Assembly: GCA_951640165.1 (NCBI GenBank)
Contig: OX621253.1
Location: 10,372,001 to 10,436,000 of the forward strand
Length of the DNA stretch: 64,000 bases
From: Pseudoips prasinana
Taxonomy: Eukaryota > Arthropoda > Insecta > Lepidoptera > Nolidae
Direction: 5' to 3'
Shown here: piece by piece, positions 44,701 to 56,700 of the stretch
Position numbering within the stretch: the stretch's first letter is position 1
Layout of the letters: every line of letters begins with the position of its first letter
Notes under the pieces: generated by a model
What the model saw: the letters and a program-made list of their open reading frames with translations, nothing else
Database searches by the model: none
What the model was told of the DNA's origin: nothing
Program-made: the position numbers and the translations under genes

Positions 44701-47700
44701 TCAAGCAGTTACTGAAACATTTTAATTTACACAACCTCTTGCATCAGAACCAGTTTGGTTTTACTAAAGGGCGATCCACTACAGATGCAGGGATTGCGCT
44801 GATAAAAAATATATTTGATGCATGGGAGAAGTCACAGAATGCTATTGGGGTGTTTTGTGACCTTTCTAAAGCATTTGATTGCGTTCACCACGACACGCTA
44901 TTATTGAAATTACGACATTATGGCGTAGGGGAGGTTGCGCTGGACGTGTTGTCCTCTTACCTTAATCAGAGAGTTCAGTGTGTCGACGTAGGTGGAGTTA
45001 AGTCAAATAATTTGCCCGTCACTTTAGGCGTGCCACAAGGCTCCATTCTTGGTCCCTTTTTGTTCTTAGTATACATTAATGATTTACCACATTATTTAAA
45101 GAACTTCTGTGATGTTGTCCTTTTCGCAGATGACACTTCTCTTATCTTTAAAGTAGACCGAAACAGAGATAACCTTGTTGAAATAAATAGTGCTCTCACA
45201 CTGATTACCGAATGGTTCACGGTTAATAACTTAGTTCTCAATGCTAAAAAAACAAAGAGCATTAAATTCACCACACCTAATGTGAGAAATTTTGGTCCAG
45301 ATCTGGTATTGAACAATGAAGTGTTGGAATCTGTTCAATATACTACATTTCTGGGCATAACTTTAGACAGTAAACTTCAATGGGGTACTCACATATCCAG
45401 CTTGGCTGGAAAATTAAGCTCTGCTGCTTATGCTGTTAGAAAAGTTAGACAACTTACTAACATAGATACTGCGCGCCTGGTTTATTTTAGCTACTTCCAC
45501 AGTATTATGTCTTACGGTATACTACTGTGGGGTAGGGCGGCTGACATCCACAGTATCTTTGTTCTACAAAAACGTGCAGTACGAGCTATTTATCAGCTAG
45601 GCGCGAGATTCTCCTTAATAGAGTTTTTTAAAGAGATAAATATATTAACGGTATCTTCGCAATATATTTATGCTAATATAATTTATGTGCGGCAAAATCT
45701 GAATTTGTTTCAAAAGAGAAGTGACACGCACACAATAAACACTAGAAATAAACACAAATTGTGTGCCGAATCTCATCGTTTACAAAAGGTTCATTCTTCT
45801 TTTGTCGGACTGAGTATCCGAATATATAACAGAATACCGTCAAATCTTCAGGAACTGTCCTATGCTAAGTTTAAGTCAGAGGTCAGGAATATTTTAATGA
45901 AAAAGGCCTATTACACTCTCAATGATTATTTAAACGACAAAAACGCTTGGTCGCTTGGTTGAACACGAGCAACATCTTAATGTAACATCAGGGACATACA
46001 TTTATATTTTACTCAACTGACTATAGAAATAATTCTGTAATATCATAGATTTTAAGATGCATATTCTTATTATTAAACAAATGTATATTATCTCGAACAT
46101 GTCAAACGCTGTTCGGCCGAAGGCTGTTAACGACTTCAATATGAACTACCCGTTGTAAATTCGTCATGCTCCCATTGTGTGTTAATGCTTGCGGTGGCGT
46201 TGTGGGTCGGGTCGTTTACTTCCCTCTAATATGGCGAGGGAGACGATGGCTGGCCCTCACGTCATACTCGTGAACGGGTGCTGCTTGCGGTAACTGGTCG
46301 AACTGCTGTTGGGGTACTCATAATATTTTATTTTTTCATACAGTCGTTGCCTCTGGTTGACTTCGTGTGACTTGTTAATTTTGTAAATGTACGCGGATGT
46401 AGCCACCGTTTTCTCATCTAGCAAGAGGTTATTCTAATTGCTTGAGTGAAATTTGATGTTATTGTTTATTATCTCACAATTTTTTTTGATTCATTAGATG
46501 ACAACGGTTCTGTGCGTGCATTAGCCTACATAACGCCCATCACAATGTAAGAAAATACATGATTTAAAAAAAAAAAAGAACGAAAACAAAAAGCAAAAGA
46601 AGACGAAAAAAGCAAGCCTGGAGTTTCTTTGTGGCTTTCTTCTCCGGATCGTCCACCTAGGTAGCTAGAGAAAGCCGCAGGTTAGCTAGGGTAGGCTCCT
46701 CAGCGGCGAGGATCGCTCTGGCCCCTTAACACGTCATTGGTGATCCGTGCAACTGATCACACCCTCTCTTAGAATTCTGTCCTTTTGCTTCAGCGGCCCC
46801 CTGAGCTGTGGCCCGAACCCTAAAAGGGTGGCCTCGGGTATTAATCGTTTAATTTAAGCCTTCTGCGCTAGCCAAATGCTCATTGCCTTCAATTCTTTAA
46901 TTTTAATATTGTACAACTAAATTTCAAAATAATAGATAATTTTTTTTTAGACTAATAATTATATTTTGTAATTTTTATACTATATTCGACTACGTTTATG
47001 TACTCCATTGTGAACTTGACAAGTACAAGTGTATGTTAATACCCAAGTGCTGAATAAATTTCATTATTTCATTATTTACTGACGTTATAAACCGGCTAAT
47101 GTGAAGAGTACTATTTCATATAAACGATCGGTAGAATATGCGACATTAAAAAACATCCGTATATTCACGGAATGTCATCAAACACCTTAGCAACATAGTT
47201 TGTTATTCTCTTTGGTCAAATTTTGATTAAAGGATTTTTTATTTGGATTCTTTGATAAATTAATAGTCTTGTGTTAATAATTACTTTAGAACATTTTTCG
47301 CAACCGCAAAGTTACAAGGAGTACCTACTGTATATTCTCCACAAATGACCAAATGTTGTGGTTTCGAAAAAATACAATTCGTAAGTAAATATCTTAAATA
47401 CACATAAATATTTATTTTATACTAAAAGTACAGCCTATTCGTAATAATAAGCTTTCGTAACATCTTTTCAGTTTGAATTGTCAGTAGTCAAGCAATTGGA
47501 AGGCAACTACCGAACTTTAAACAGCCGCAATTGCCCGAAAACGTTTTGGAGTATGTAGAACACAGAGAGGACTATAGTCAGCACACACAAGTTCACACAA
47601 CTCTTAGAAACTGCAAGTTAACCATCAGTGTCACAAGAAACCCTGACTTTCACAAGTTGTAAGTATTTCTTTGAGGTATTTTCAGTATTTAATATTGCAA

Positions 47701-50700
47701 AAAAAATCTACTTGACAAAACATAAAGGTACTTTTTTTGTTAGTATATTTGTATGAAATAGCTTTCCAATTTTTGGTTAGTAATGAAAATTTTACTTTAG
47801 CATCCAATAAACATAAACTAGGTACTTGCCTTATATAAAAAAGTTATTATAAATTGAATTATTTTATACATAATGGCATATCTGTGTCCCCAAAGAGATG
47901 GTAGAGATATATTACAAGTTCCACATTTTGCCTACTGATGTTCTTAGTCCCACATTATAGGGGGGAAGGCAATATTTATTTAAAGATAATGATGTACTGA
48001 ATCCATTGAAGAGTCATATTTTTACAGAATGTACCTTATTTAAATTGTAATGTTGTTTTTGTTGCAGCTACAAAATCCAGGAGGAGACAATTAGCAGCTG
48101 GCATCAGCAGCAGATTGTTACAATTGGAAGAGATGCATGAAGAGAAAGAAATAGTCAGGAACACTGAGCCTGCAGGCATTAGGGTGTCTTGTTGAGAGCT
48201 GGACTAATGAGAAAATACTTTGATTAATTAAATTTATATATGCATACTCCACATAATTAACTGTCTGATTAACAGTTTCCAAACTCAATTTTGCAATAAG
48301 ATAGTATATATAGTCTTTGCCCATTAATCGAACAGTTAATTATGTTTTATTTAATTTAAAATGTCTCATTCGTTTTAATAAATGACTCACAATTGTTATA
48401 TACAATTGCACTACTATGCCCAACCACTAGCTTGGTGGGCAATGGAAGAATACATTACATTATAGTAACTGTTGGATGTTCTAAACTATTACTTCTAGGT
48501 TAAGTATGTAAATAAAACAAATTTAAAAAGGCTGTTTTTTATTTCACTACAATTTCAAGTAAATGTATATAGTTGGTGATGGATGTCCTAAAACAAAGTG
48601 AAAGTATATTTGTAGCAAATGGTGGCCTCATTGATCTATGCACACAAATATCTGTCCTGCGTGATTTGCAATGGTTTTTGAATCATTACAATTTTATTCC
48701 CTACCTAAAAACACAGTAAGAATCCTTTTTTAAAATAGTAACTTAACATTTAATACAAATTTATCATCTAAAAGTGTTGAATTAAATCTACTCATTCCAA
48801 AGCAATTTTATCATTAACATGCCTTGCTACACAATTTTAAACGCTGCCTCATAAGAGTTACTGATTTTGTGGAGATCAGTATCATGTGCAACAAGATTAT
48901 GCTTATTTAGAGTATTTACATTATGAATACAAAATACTTTTCTTTATAAATGTATCAATACTTTTATGCAATATCAATATATATCAAATTACATTAAAAC
49001 TCACTCCTACATTGGTCAAATTCATCAACAATGCTTTGGAGTCTGTCCCGTGTGTCTCTGGCATCTTGGTTCTGTAAATGTAATTGTTCCATTTCGTGTT
49101 TTAAATATTTTCGGGAATTTGATTCACATTTAATTGATTTCGCAGGCGGCACGGATTTCTTCTACGCTCTACACGTTCTTCACCTAAATCAGCCTCATTT
49201 GAAAGCATTATTGCACCTATTTCAATTAAACTGAATGCAAAATCCATACAAAACAAAATCAAAAGTCACTTTTCTCTAGGTCTGCAATTCGATTCACACT
49301 TAAATTATTTCTTAAGCGGCACCGTTTTCTTCTACGCTCTAAACATTCTTCACATGAAGCAGGCTCAATTATAAGCATTCTTGCAGACATTTCAATTAAT
49401 ATGAAGCAAAATCCACGTAAACGAAAATCAAAAGGTAGCACTTTTGTATTCGTCAATTTTGAAGTTAAAATGACGAAGTTTGATGTGTCAAAATCATATG
49501 TTCGTTCGGAACATCACGAATTAGAGTACGGTCTATTTTTTCTTACTTGTCTTATTTAGTACACAAATATGGCGTACTGGTAACCAAAGACAATTGATAG
49601 AGTTGGGAAATTATCGAATGAAGGACTGAACGAATTCATACAGCTGTAACCGAATGATATTAGTAATGTAGGATTTCCTAACAAATAAAATTTTAGTTAT
49701 GGCCCTGGGAATAAATTAGCGTTGATAATTTTGTAGTAAGCTGCCAGAATATCACACATTATCTTAATCACATAAATAATTCCTGAAATATATCGTTGGC
49801 CTATATAAAAAATAAAACAAAACTATTTTTAATTTATTTATTCATTTGATTCACTACGTGTATCTTCACTTCTGGAGTCTTCCGATTCTGACAGGTGTAT
49901 AATGAAACCCTGGGTAGGTGCATCTGTTGCAGCATCTAAAAGTCCGTCAAGCTGCATCATTTTATCCTCTTCTTTTTTTATATGGTTTATACAATTATTC
50001 CAAGACATCGTACCAATTTGGCTTAAGCCTTCTTTTAGTAACTCCTTGACTTCAGCCATTTTAAAAGTTTTATTATTTTTGCCAACATAAGATTTTAACT
50101 GCGTGAAGCGTATGAGATGTGGTTTGGAAGAATTAAATAACACAAATCATAAACTTACAAATTTATTTAAAACAAAAGTATGGTCATGGGTACTAAAGCC
50201 CGTCAATTAATTATGCCCTATGGAGGTAGGCGCGCCAAGTACTCTCCTGGCTGGCTTCGTCGCTAACGGAGATGTCGCGGAGTTCCAGGAGGATTACGCA
50301 GGCCGGAGGATGACCCACAGGGATTGGGCTGGTCTGAAGTGTGGCTTCGTCGCTAACGGTGACGGATGTTGAGATACAGTTGCAATTCGTACTTTGGACC
50401 CTCGTAGGCCGAACTTTGGACCCTGGGAATTAAAGTCCATTATATAAAATATCCTTTTGAATAAAACCTCTCCTGTCTGTGACCGCGTAATGGTGATGAG
50501 GAAGCGGGAGTACTAATTACGCTTATGGCGAATGTGTGCAAATGTCACAGGCAGAAGCGGAGTTTACAAATTTAAGTTTGTTATAAAAATGTTATAGAAC
50601 AATGGTGTGAAGCACCGCACATAAAATAAATTTAGTGTAGGCATAAGGCACAATATGAAGTTGACATAGTATTTGCCACAAGGTCAATTAAAGGTGGCCG

Positions 50701-53700
50701 TTACACGTTACAATACCCTACATGAGATGAGAACTAAATACTAATCAACACTTACCCAATATGGGGTTAACACTGATTGAAATTAACTTGTTAAACTAAT
50801 AACTATTTGTGAATGAAGATTCACTTCAACTTGAAGATGTTACACGACGCGACTAAGAAAAATATAACGTTTCTTTTTAAGTGAGTGCGTACGTGCTATC
50901 GCAATGAGTGCAATCTGAGTCTGACCTCCCAACGTTCGCTATATCCCCGCTCGGCGGCTCACGCTTCCCAACCGGTTTTGCTTAGCGACCGCTCGGCGGT
51001 CGCTAAGCAAAACCGGTAAGCGACCGCTCGGCGGCTACCGAACTGGTTTAAAGCGGCGGAGAATTAATACTAAAATGAACTAAGGAGCGTTGAATAGAAA
51101 TACAACGTTACATGCGCCCATATCAGTTCAATTGGGTTTTATTCGCAATGATAGGGCGGAAGGCGTAAAACGATAACATTTTTGCGGGCCGCCATTTGAT
51201 CCACAACTTTTGTATTAAATAGACTTCTGTTAAATTTAGATAAAAGTTGCGCTTTTATCTCATTCTCTTCAAAATTGATATGTTCCTCCTGTAGCCACGC
51301 TTGTATATCAGCCTTCCGCCTACTCATGTTTGGCACTCGTTCTGCAAGTCTGGAGTGGTACGGTGCATTGTCTAGTACTATAACCGACCCAGGTACCACT
51401 TTACTCAAAATTTTTTCAAACCTGTAATGCAGATAATTCCATTATTTTATTTTCATCTTGAGCTAATAAATGTTCGATAACACGATTTTCTTTAATTATT
51501 TATCCACAAACCATAATGCTTGCATAGCTTAAGTAGCATAAGTATGTTTTTTTATTTATGGTTTATGTTGGATTACGGTGAGAAATAATTAAATAAAATC
51601 CAATTATTATTGTTATTCAGGATTGTTTATAGAATTCCCAATATGAATAAATAACATTAAAAAAGATTAATTTACTTACCTTGTTTAAACAAAACAATTG
51701 CACTAAAATAACAGTCGTATGCAATATCGATGTCCTTGAAGAATAGCCAAAGTTCGTCAGTCTAAAGAATAAAACCGTCCAAATCACAGAAAGAATCAAC
51801 AGAGTCCAGTAGAAAGCCAAATCGTTACACTTCAAACACACACAGAGAGCACCCGTAAAGTACAACATAAAGCGAGGCGACGAGACGAATGACAGGACGT
51901 ATCCCGTCAAGTCAAAAAAATTCACTTGTCAAATAATACTTTTAGTCTACGACCAGTTACAACAAAAACTTTAGTTTTTAAAAATAATGCCTTACATTAC
52001 CATACACACATATAATTTGAGATATATATATAAACATTCAGCTTTATTATTCAGTTTTTTACATTTAAATTATACAGTTCACACTGGTCAGAATCATTCA
52101 TTCGCTTTTCCCTTCTCTAAGTTCCGAAGACAAACTAGCATTTTGAAATGTCAAATTGCCAATATAATTATTAATCTGTGAAAATGGATCCTGATATTAT
52201 TTTGATTTTAAGAGAATTAATGTGTTTGGATGGTTAATTTGAAGCAGTTTTTGGTGTTATTTATATAGTATGTGTTTCTTCCAACAATCAAGATGTTCAT
52301 ACCTAACTAAAAGTGCGTGATTGATGACGAAACTAGTGATTTTCGTGCCGAGTAGTGTTTGTGTACCAAATAAGACAAGTAAGAAAAAATGGACATCTAA
52401 ATGTCAAACTATGTTCGTTCGAATGAATTCGCGAAACGAATGGAACCGTGGTAGCATACACAAGAAATTCGTAACGAACGAACGAAATTTGGAGAAAGAG
52501 AGTAGGCCCCCAGATATTACGGACATTAGAAGGAAACAAAAAGCTAATCTGCTGTCCTTTATAAAGTACTGTAGTAAGAAGTGGGTTGCAAGTCCAATCA
52601 TTAGAATAAGAAATCCTTCCATAGTCCCTGTTCAAATATACAAGGTGTAACAGGAATAGTGTATGTGACTTAAGGAGTATTAATTGCCTATTAAACTGAA
52701 CAACATATAGTATAGACGCCAGTACATCAAGCTATCCTAAATATCTATGTTACTAGAAATAATAATGTATACAACTATATTACTACAAACATGTTCTGAT
52801 TTTTTTTAAGTCTACGTGAATAAAAACCTTTTTTATTTTATTCCAATCTGTCAAATTTCCCTAATTGGAAGTGAACCTTATGCTTATGTGATAAAGTTGA
52901 AAATCTATAATAGACATCTGACAGTTTGGGGTAGCTTGATGTGCGTCTGTACATCACCATGTAAAATACACAAAAAAAATAACACATGCATTTTGACGGA
53001 CCGGTTGGCGTGGTTGGGAGATACTTGCATTTCATGCCACAGGTCGTGGGTTTATTCCCTCCCATGACAGATATTTGTGTTCATGAACACGTCTGTTTGT
53101 TCTGAGTCTGAGTGTAATTATCTATATAAGTATGTATTTACAAAAGGAAAGTAGTATATGTAGTATATCAGTTATCTGGTTTCCATAGTACAAGCACTGC
53201 TTAGTTTTGGATTGGTTGGCCATGTCTGAATAAGGCCAGGAATGCCCAGGATATTATTATTATATTGAACGGCAAGACAATTTATTTCAAAGATCACAAT
53301 TTTTTGCGACATGTGTTTGTTGTGTCTATAATATGTATGTATATGTGACGTCATAAATGGTCCGGAATCGATTTTCAACGTCGAAGTCAATTTAACGATT
53401 GATTGAGCCATTTTTAACTTTTATTTATTTAAACGCCGATCACTATCCCGATGTTCGGCGACTTAGCCGGTAGCCCCCCGTGGTAATCGAACCCACAACC
53501 TCATGCTTAGCAATTAGGCCACAATCATAAACACTAGGCCAACAAATTGCGCAACATACATACAGTGAAATCGATTACCTTCTTCATTTGAAGTTGGTTA
53601 AAAATGTAACCAGTACTTACATCATGCACCAGGACATCTACAGTGAAAGTGCATGGGTCATGTATCGTGGCTGGAAGGTGGCTATGGACCATAGAGACTG

Positions 53701-56700
53701 CATTTCTGCCTTTATAACAGGATATCTTTTCGAGATGATTGTTACGGCCCAAATCGGTTTGGTTAAGCTTCATTAAATTTCTTGAATACTTCACATATTG
53801 GATTAGAGAGTTGTCTTCTAAATCTGAAAAGTTGAGAGATCTATTAATTCGAGTATTGCAACTGCGATTGCTGCGGTACTACTGCACACACAATTAGTTA
53901 GTGTTACCAGACTTTTTAACTTTTTTGCATGAAATAAATCTCCATTATATGTTTACTAGGACCCTATAATTAATAATACAGTAACAACTCCTTATTCGCG
54001 CTTCTTTCATTCGCGTTTTCACTATTCGCGGACTAAAAAAAGTGACCTAATTTTTATTAGGTACATAAATATTAATAAAAATTACTCCAATCCAATATCC
54101 TTTGTAAAGAAAGAAGAAGTTCGAAAGCTAGTGTCAAATGGGCTAATAAAAAAGTAAAATAGACCTTATCACAACTATGCCTAAAAGTATGCCTATATTG
54201 TTAATGATATCGCCGCTGCATTGGTTTGGCTTCAACATAAACCGCCTTCGCCGAGGTCGGTGTTTTTGAGAATGAAAGCAAACTACGTATGCACCTTATT
54301 ACTAATTTCATAAAGTATATTTTTAAATGCTGCCGCATACATACATATTAGACGTTCTGTCCATTGGTAATAGCCGCTTTTATTAGCGTAAATTTATTGT
54401 TTCAACACATTTACAAAAATTGTGATCGAGTAACACCTCTCTACCATGGTATTACTAATTAATAATGCCGACTTTATGTTTTTAAAGTACCCCGCCACAT
54501 AGAGATAAGAATGCCTAGTGCGGGCGTTGTTTTTAAAGAAATGCCGACAAAAATAAATTAAAACTAGTTTTGACGCGAAAAATATCTGTATTACCGCTTA
54601 AAGCGAAAATAGAATGCTTGATCGTTTTCGCCTTGGAGAGTCGTTTGGATCCATATCAAGCCGATCGCAAGTCTCCAAGTCCAACTGTACGATCGATAAA
54701 AGAATCCGAAGACAAAATAAGGGCGTCCGTAGCTTCAATTTCACTGCCGGTGAATATTGTTCGTGATCCAGCAATAGGAAAAAATTGAAGTGGCGTTGTC
54801 ATTATGGATGGAAGACCGTAACCAAAAAGGGTGCCCCTGAGTGGTCCAATGGTCCGGGAAAAGGCAAAGCGTTATTACGCACATTTTAAAGAACCTAGGA
54901 ACGTATCCCCTAAATTCCATATTAATTAAATAAAATAATGTTTACTTCGGACTAATTAAGTCCATAGTGGGTTAGTAAAACAAAGAGATCTTATACCTAC
55001 CTAATGTTAGTAGTTTTATTACTTAGATATTTTTTTATTAATTAATTACCATTAGAAACCGTGAATATGGGTTTCTGATTTAGCAGCATATTTACGGAAA
55101 CTTTACCCCGCGAATAAAGAGATTTTACTCTATCTAATCAAATATCAAAACTTTTAAGTTTTTGGGTCACTGCCTTACATATTATAAGGGCCAAACTTCA
55201 ACTCAGTCAGATCTCTAGTTTCGGAGCTAATTGGCTGCGACAGATGGACCGACATACAAAGACGGACAAAAATCGATATGGGTGGATTTAGTGCTATATA
55301 ATATGTCGATTTAAAAAATCGATTTTGTTGATTGACGGCTCTATTATTCTCGTACTCGACTATTCGATTATTTGATGTCAGATCGTTGTCCCTACTTGAC
55401 ATAATCGAGTAATCGATATTATTCGATTAGTTGATGTCAGATCGCTGTCCCTATTTGACATAATTCGGCCGGTCTGCATAGCAAAATAGATAAGTAATAT
55501 AACTTACCAGTAATATTGGTTACTATTGTAAGCTTAGCCAATCGATCATAGAAAGGGGCGAGGTAAGTTTGCCGCTCCGGTGCGTCGTAGTGCCCGAAAT
55601 ATAAACTAAGGAAACTGTCCACTACATTTTTTGTCCTTTCATCGGGTGTCGATACATAGTTCCTAACGAAAGGAAATGTCAGGCCATGTGCATTTAGTTG
55701 AACGCCATCCTGGAAAAGCAATTAACAAATCTAGTTTAATACGACGATGAATTTATTAATGAAAGCAAACCTAATAAGAAATAGACAGAATTATAACACA
55801 GCAAGCTAAAAAAGTTTTTAGACATAAGTGTTTTAAGTTCTTGAAAGTGGGAATGTTCTGTCCCTTTCACGCAAAATAACTTTTAGTATGGAGCTTCTAT
55901 GGATATTTTCAGAATACGAAAAGAAATGAAATCGTGTTCGAAAAGAAATAGAAGAATACGAAACGACGAAACGTGCACGTCTATAGCGAGACAGTCTCGG
56001 CGGAAGGCGTACAGCCCCCGCGCGAACTACATAATTAATTATAATTCAACTTACCAGTTCAGTCAGTCTAGGAAACTTCACAGTAACCTGCTTGATATAA
56101 GTTAATGGATCTGTGTTTGCACACAACGGGTTGCCTTCAATCCACAACTTTTCTATCTTGCTACTAACTCTAAATAGATCTGATATAGATGATATCTGAA
56201 AGTGAAGAATTTATGTTATACTACCTCCGCCATAACCCGTAACTAGGCAGAGCGTAAACTAATAAACATATAGATAAATTACAACCAGATACAGAACTAA
56301 TAATCATGTTCATCACATATATTTGTCTTAGGAGGGCATCGAACCCACAACCTCTGGCTTATTTATATCTTTGGTGTGTAATAAAGAGTTAACTATCTAA
56401 TTTCACCATCGTACAAATAGTCTATTGTGAGTTTGTGACTAACATTTTTATGTGCAAGAACATAAGAACGCACTGTACGAAGTTGACCTGACTGGCTACC
56501 GCGGACAGCAAGGCCATCGCGCAAGTGCTTAATCCAAATATGTGGGCGTGGCGAGCCACTGCCAGCCGTCGCCGGCGCGGCGACAAAGACGTGGCGACCT
56601 GATACCGACTGAGCGCGCGAGTAGCGAGCACGGAGCGCGGGAACTTTACCTATCTCTTTCCAACACAATGGGCGCACTGGAAAATAGCGAGTAAACATAC

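Larger units (their letters stand above)
43680..46577 (+). mobile_element. LINE, internally deleted, same family as 20.3-22.4 kb
   Basis: ORF1-like coiled-coil frames (44074-44644), then an abrupt junction into the reverse transcriptase at about 44643, a 3' UTR and a poly-A at 46565-46576. The endonuclease and first part of the reverse transcriptase are absent. The 5' boundary is uncertain. Confidence 0.75.
43063..52510 (-). mobile_element. 9.4-kb TIR transposon with CAG duplication in NXF intron 7
   Basis: Ends GGGGCCTACTCTCTTTCTCC and its exact complement, flanked by CAG at 43060-43062 and 52511-52513. The flanks rejoin into a perfect 136-bp repeat junction. It contains a broken DDE transposase (minus), possible accessory exons, a LINE, a LINE 3' end and a solo LTR. 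Superfamily not assigned. Confidence 0.88.

Noticed and set aside
47345..47380. THAP-domain start (MTKCCG) in the CAG transposon
   Set aside because: Only the first few residues resemble a THAP start. The C2CH spacing and the downstream AVPF-type motif are not found in the following exons.
51617..51925. 102-codon hydrophobic frame, membrane-protein-like
   Set aside because: Its hydrophobicity follows from AT-rich codons. No conserved motif, and it lies inside the transposon without splice support.
56393..56698. 101-codon minus-strand frame in NXF intron 4
   Set aside because: Not in phase with the flanking NXF exons, which join correctly without it, and no domain is recognised.
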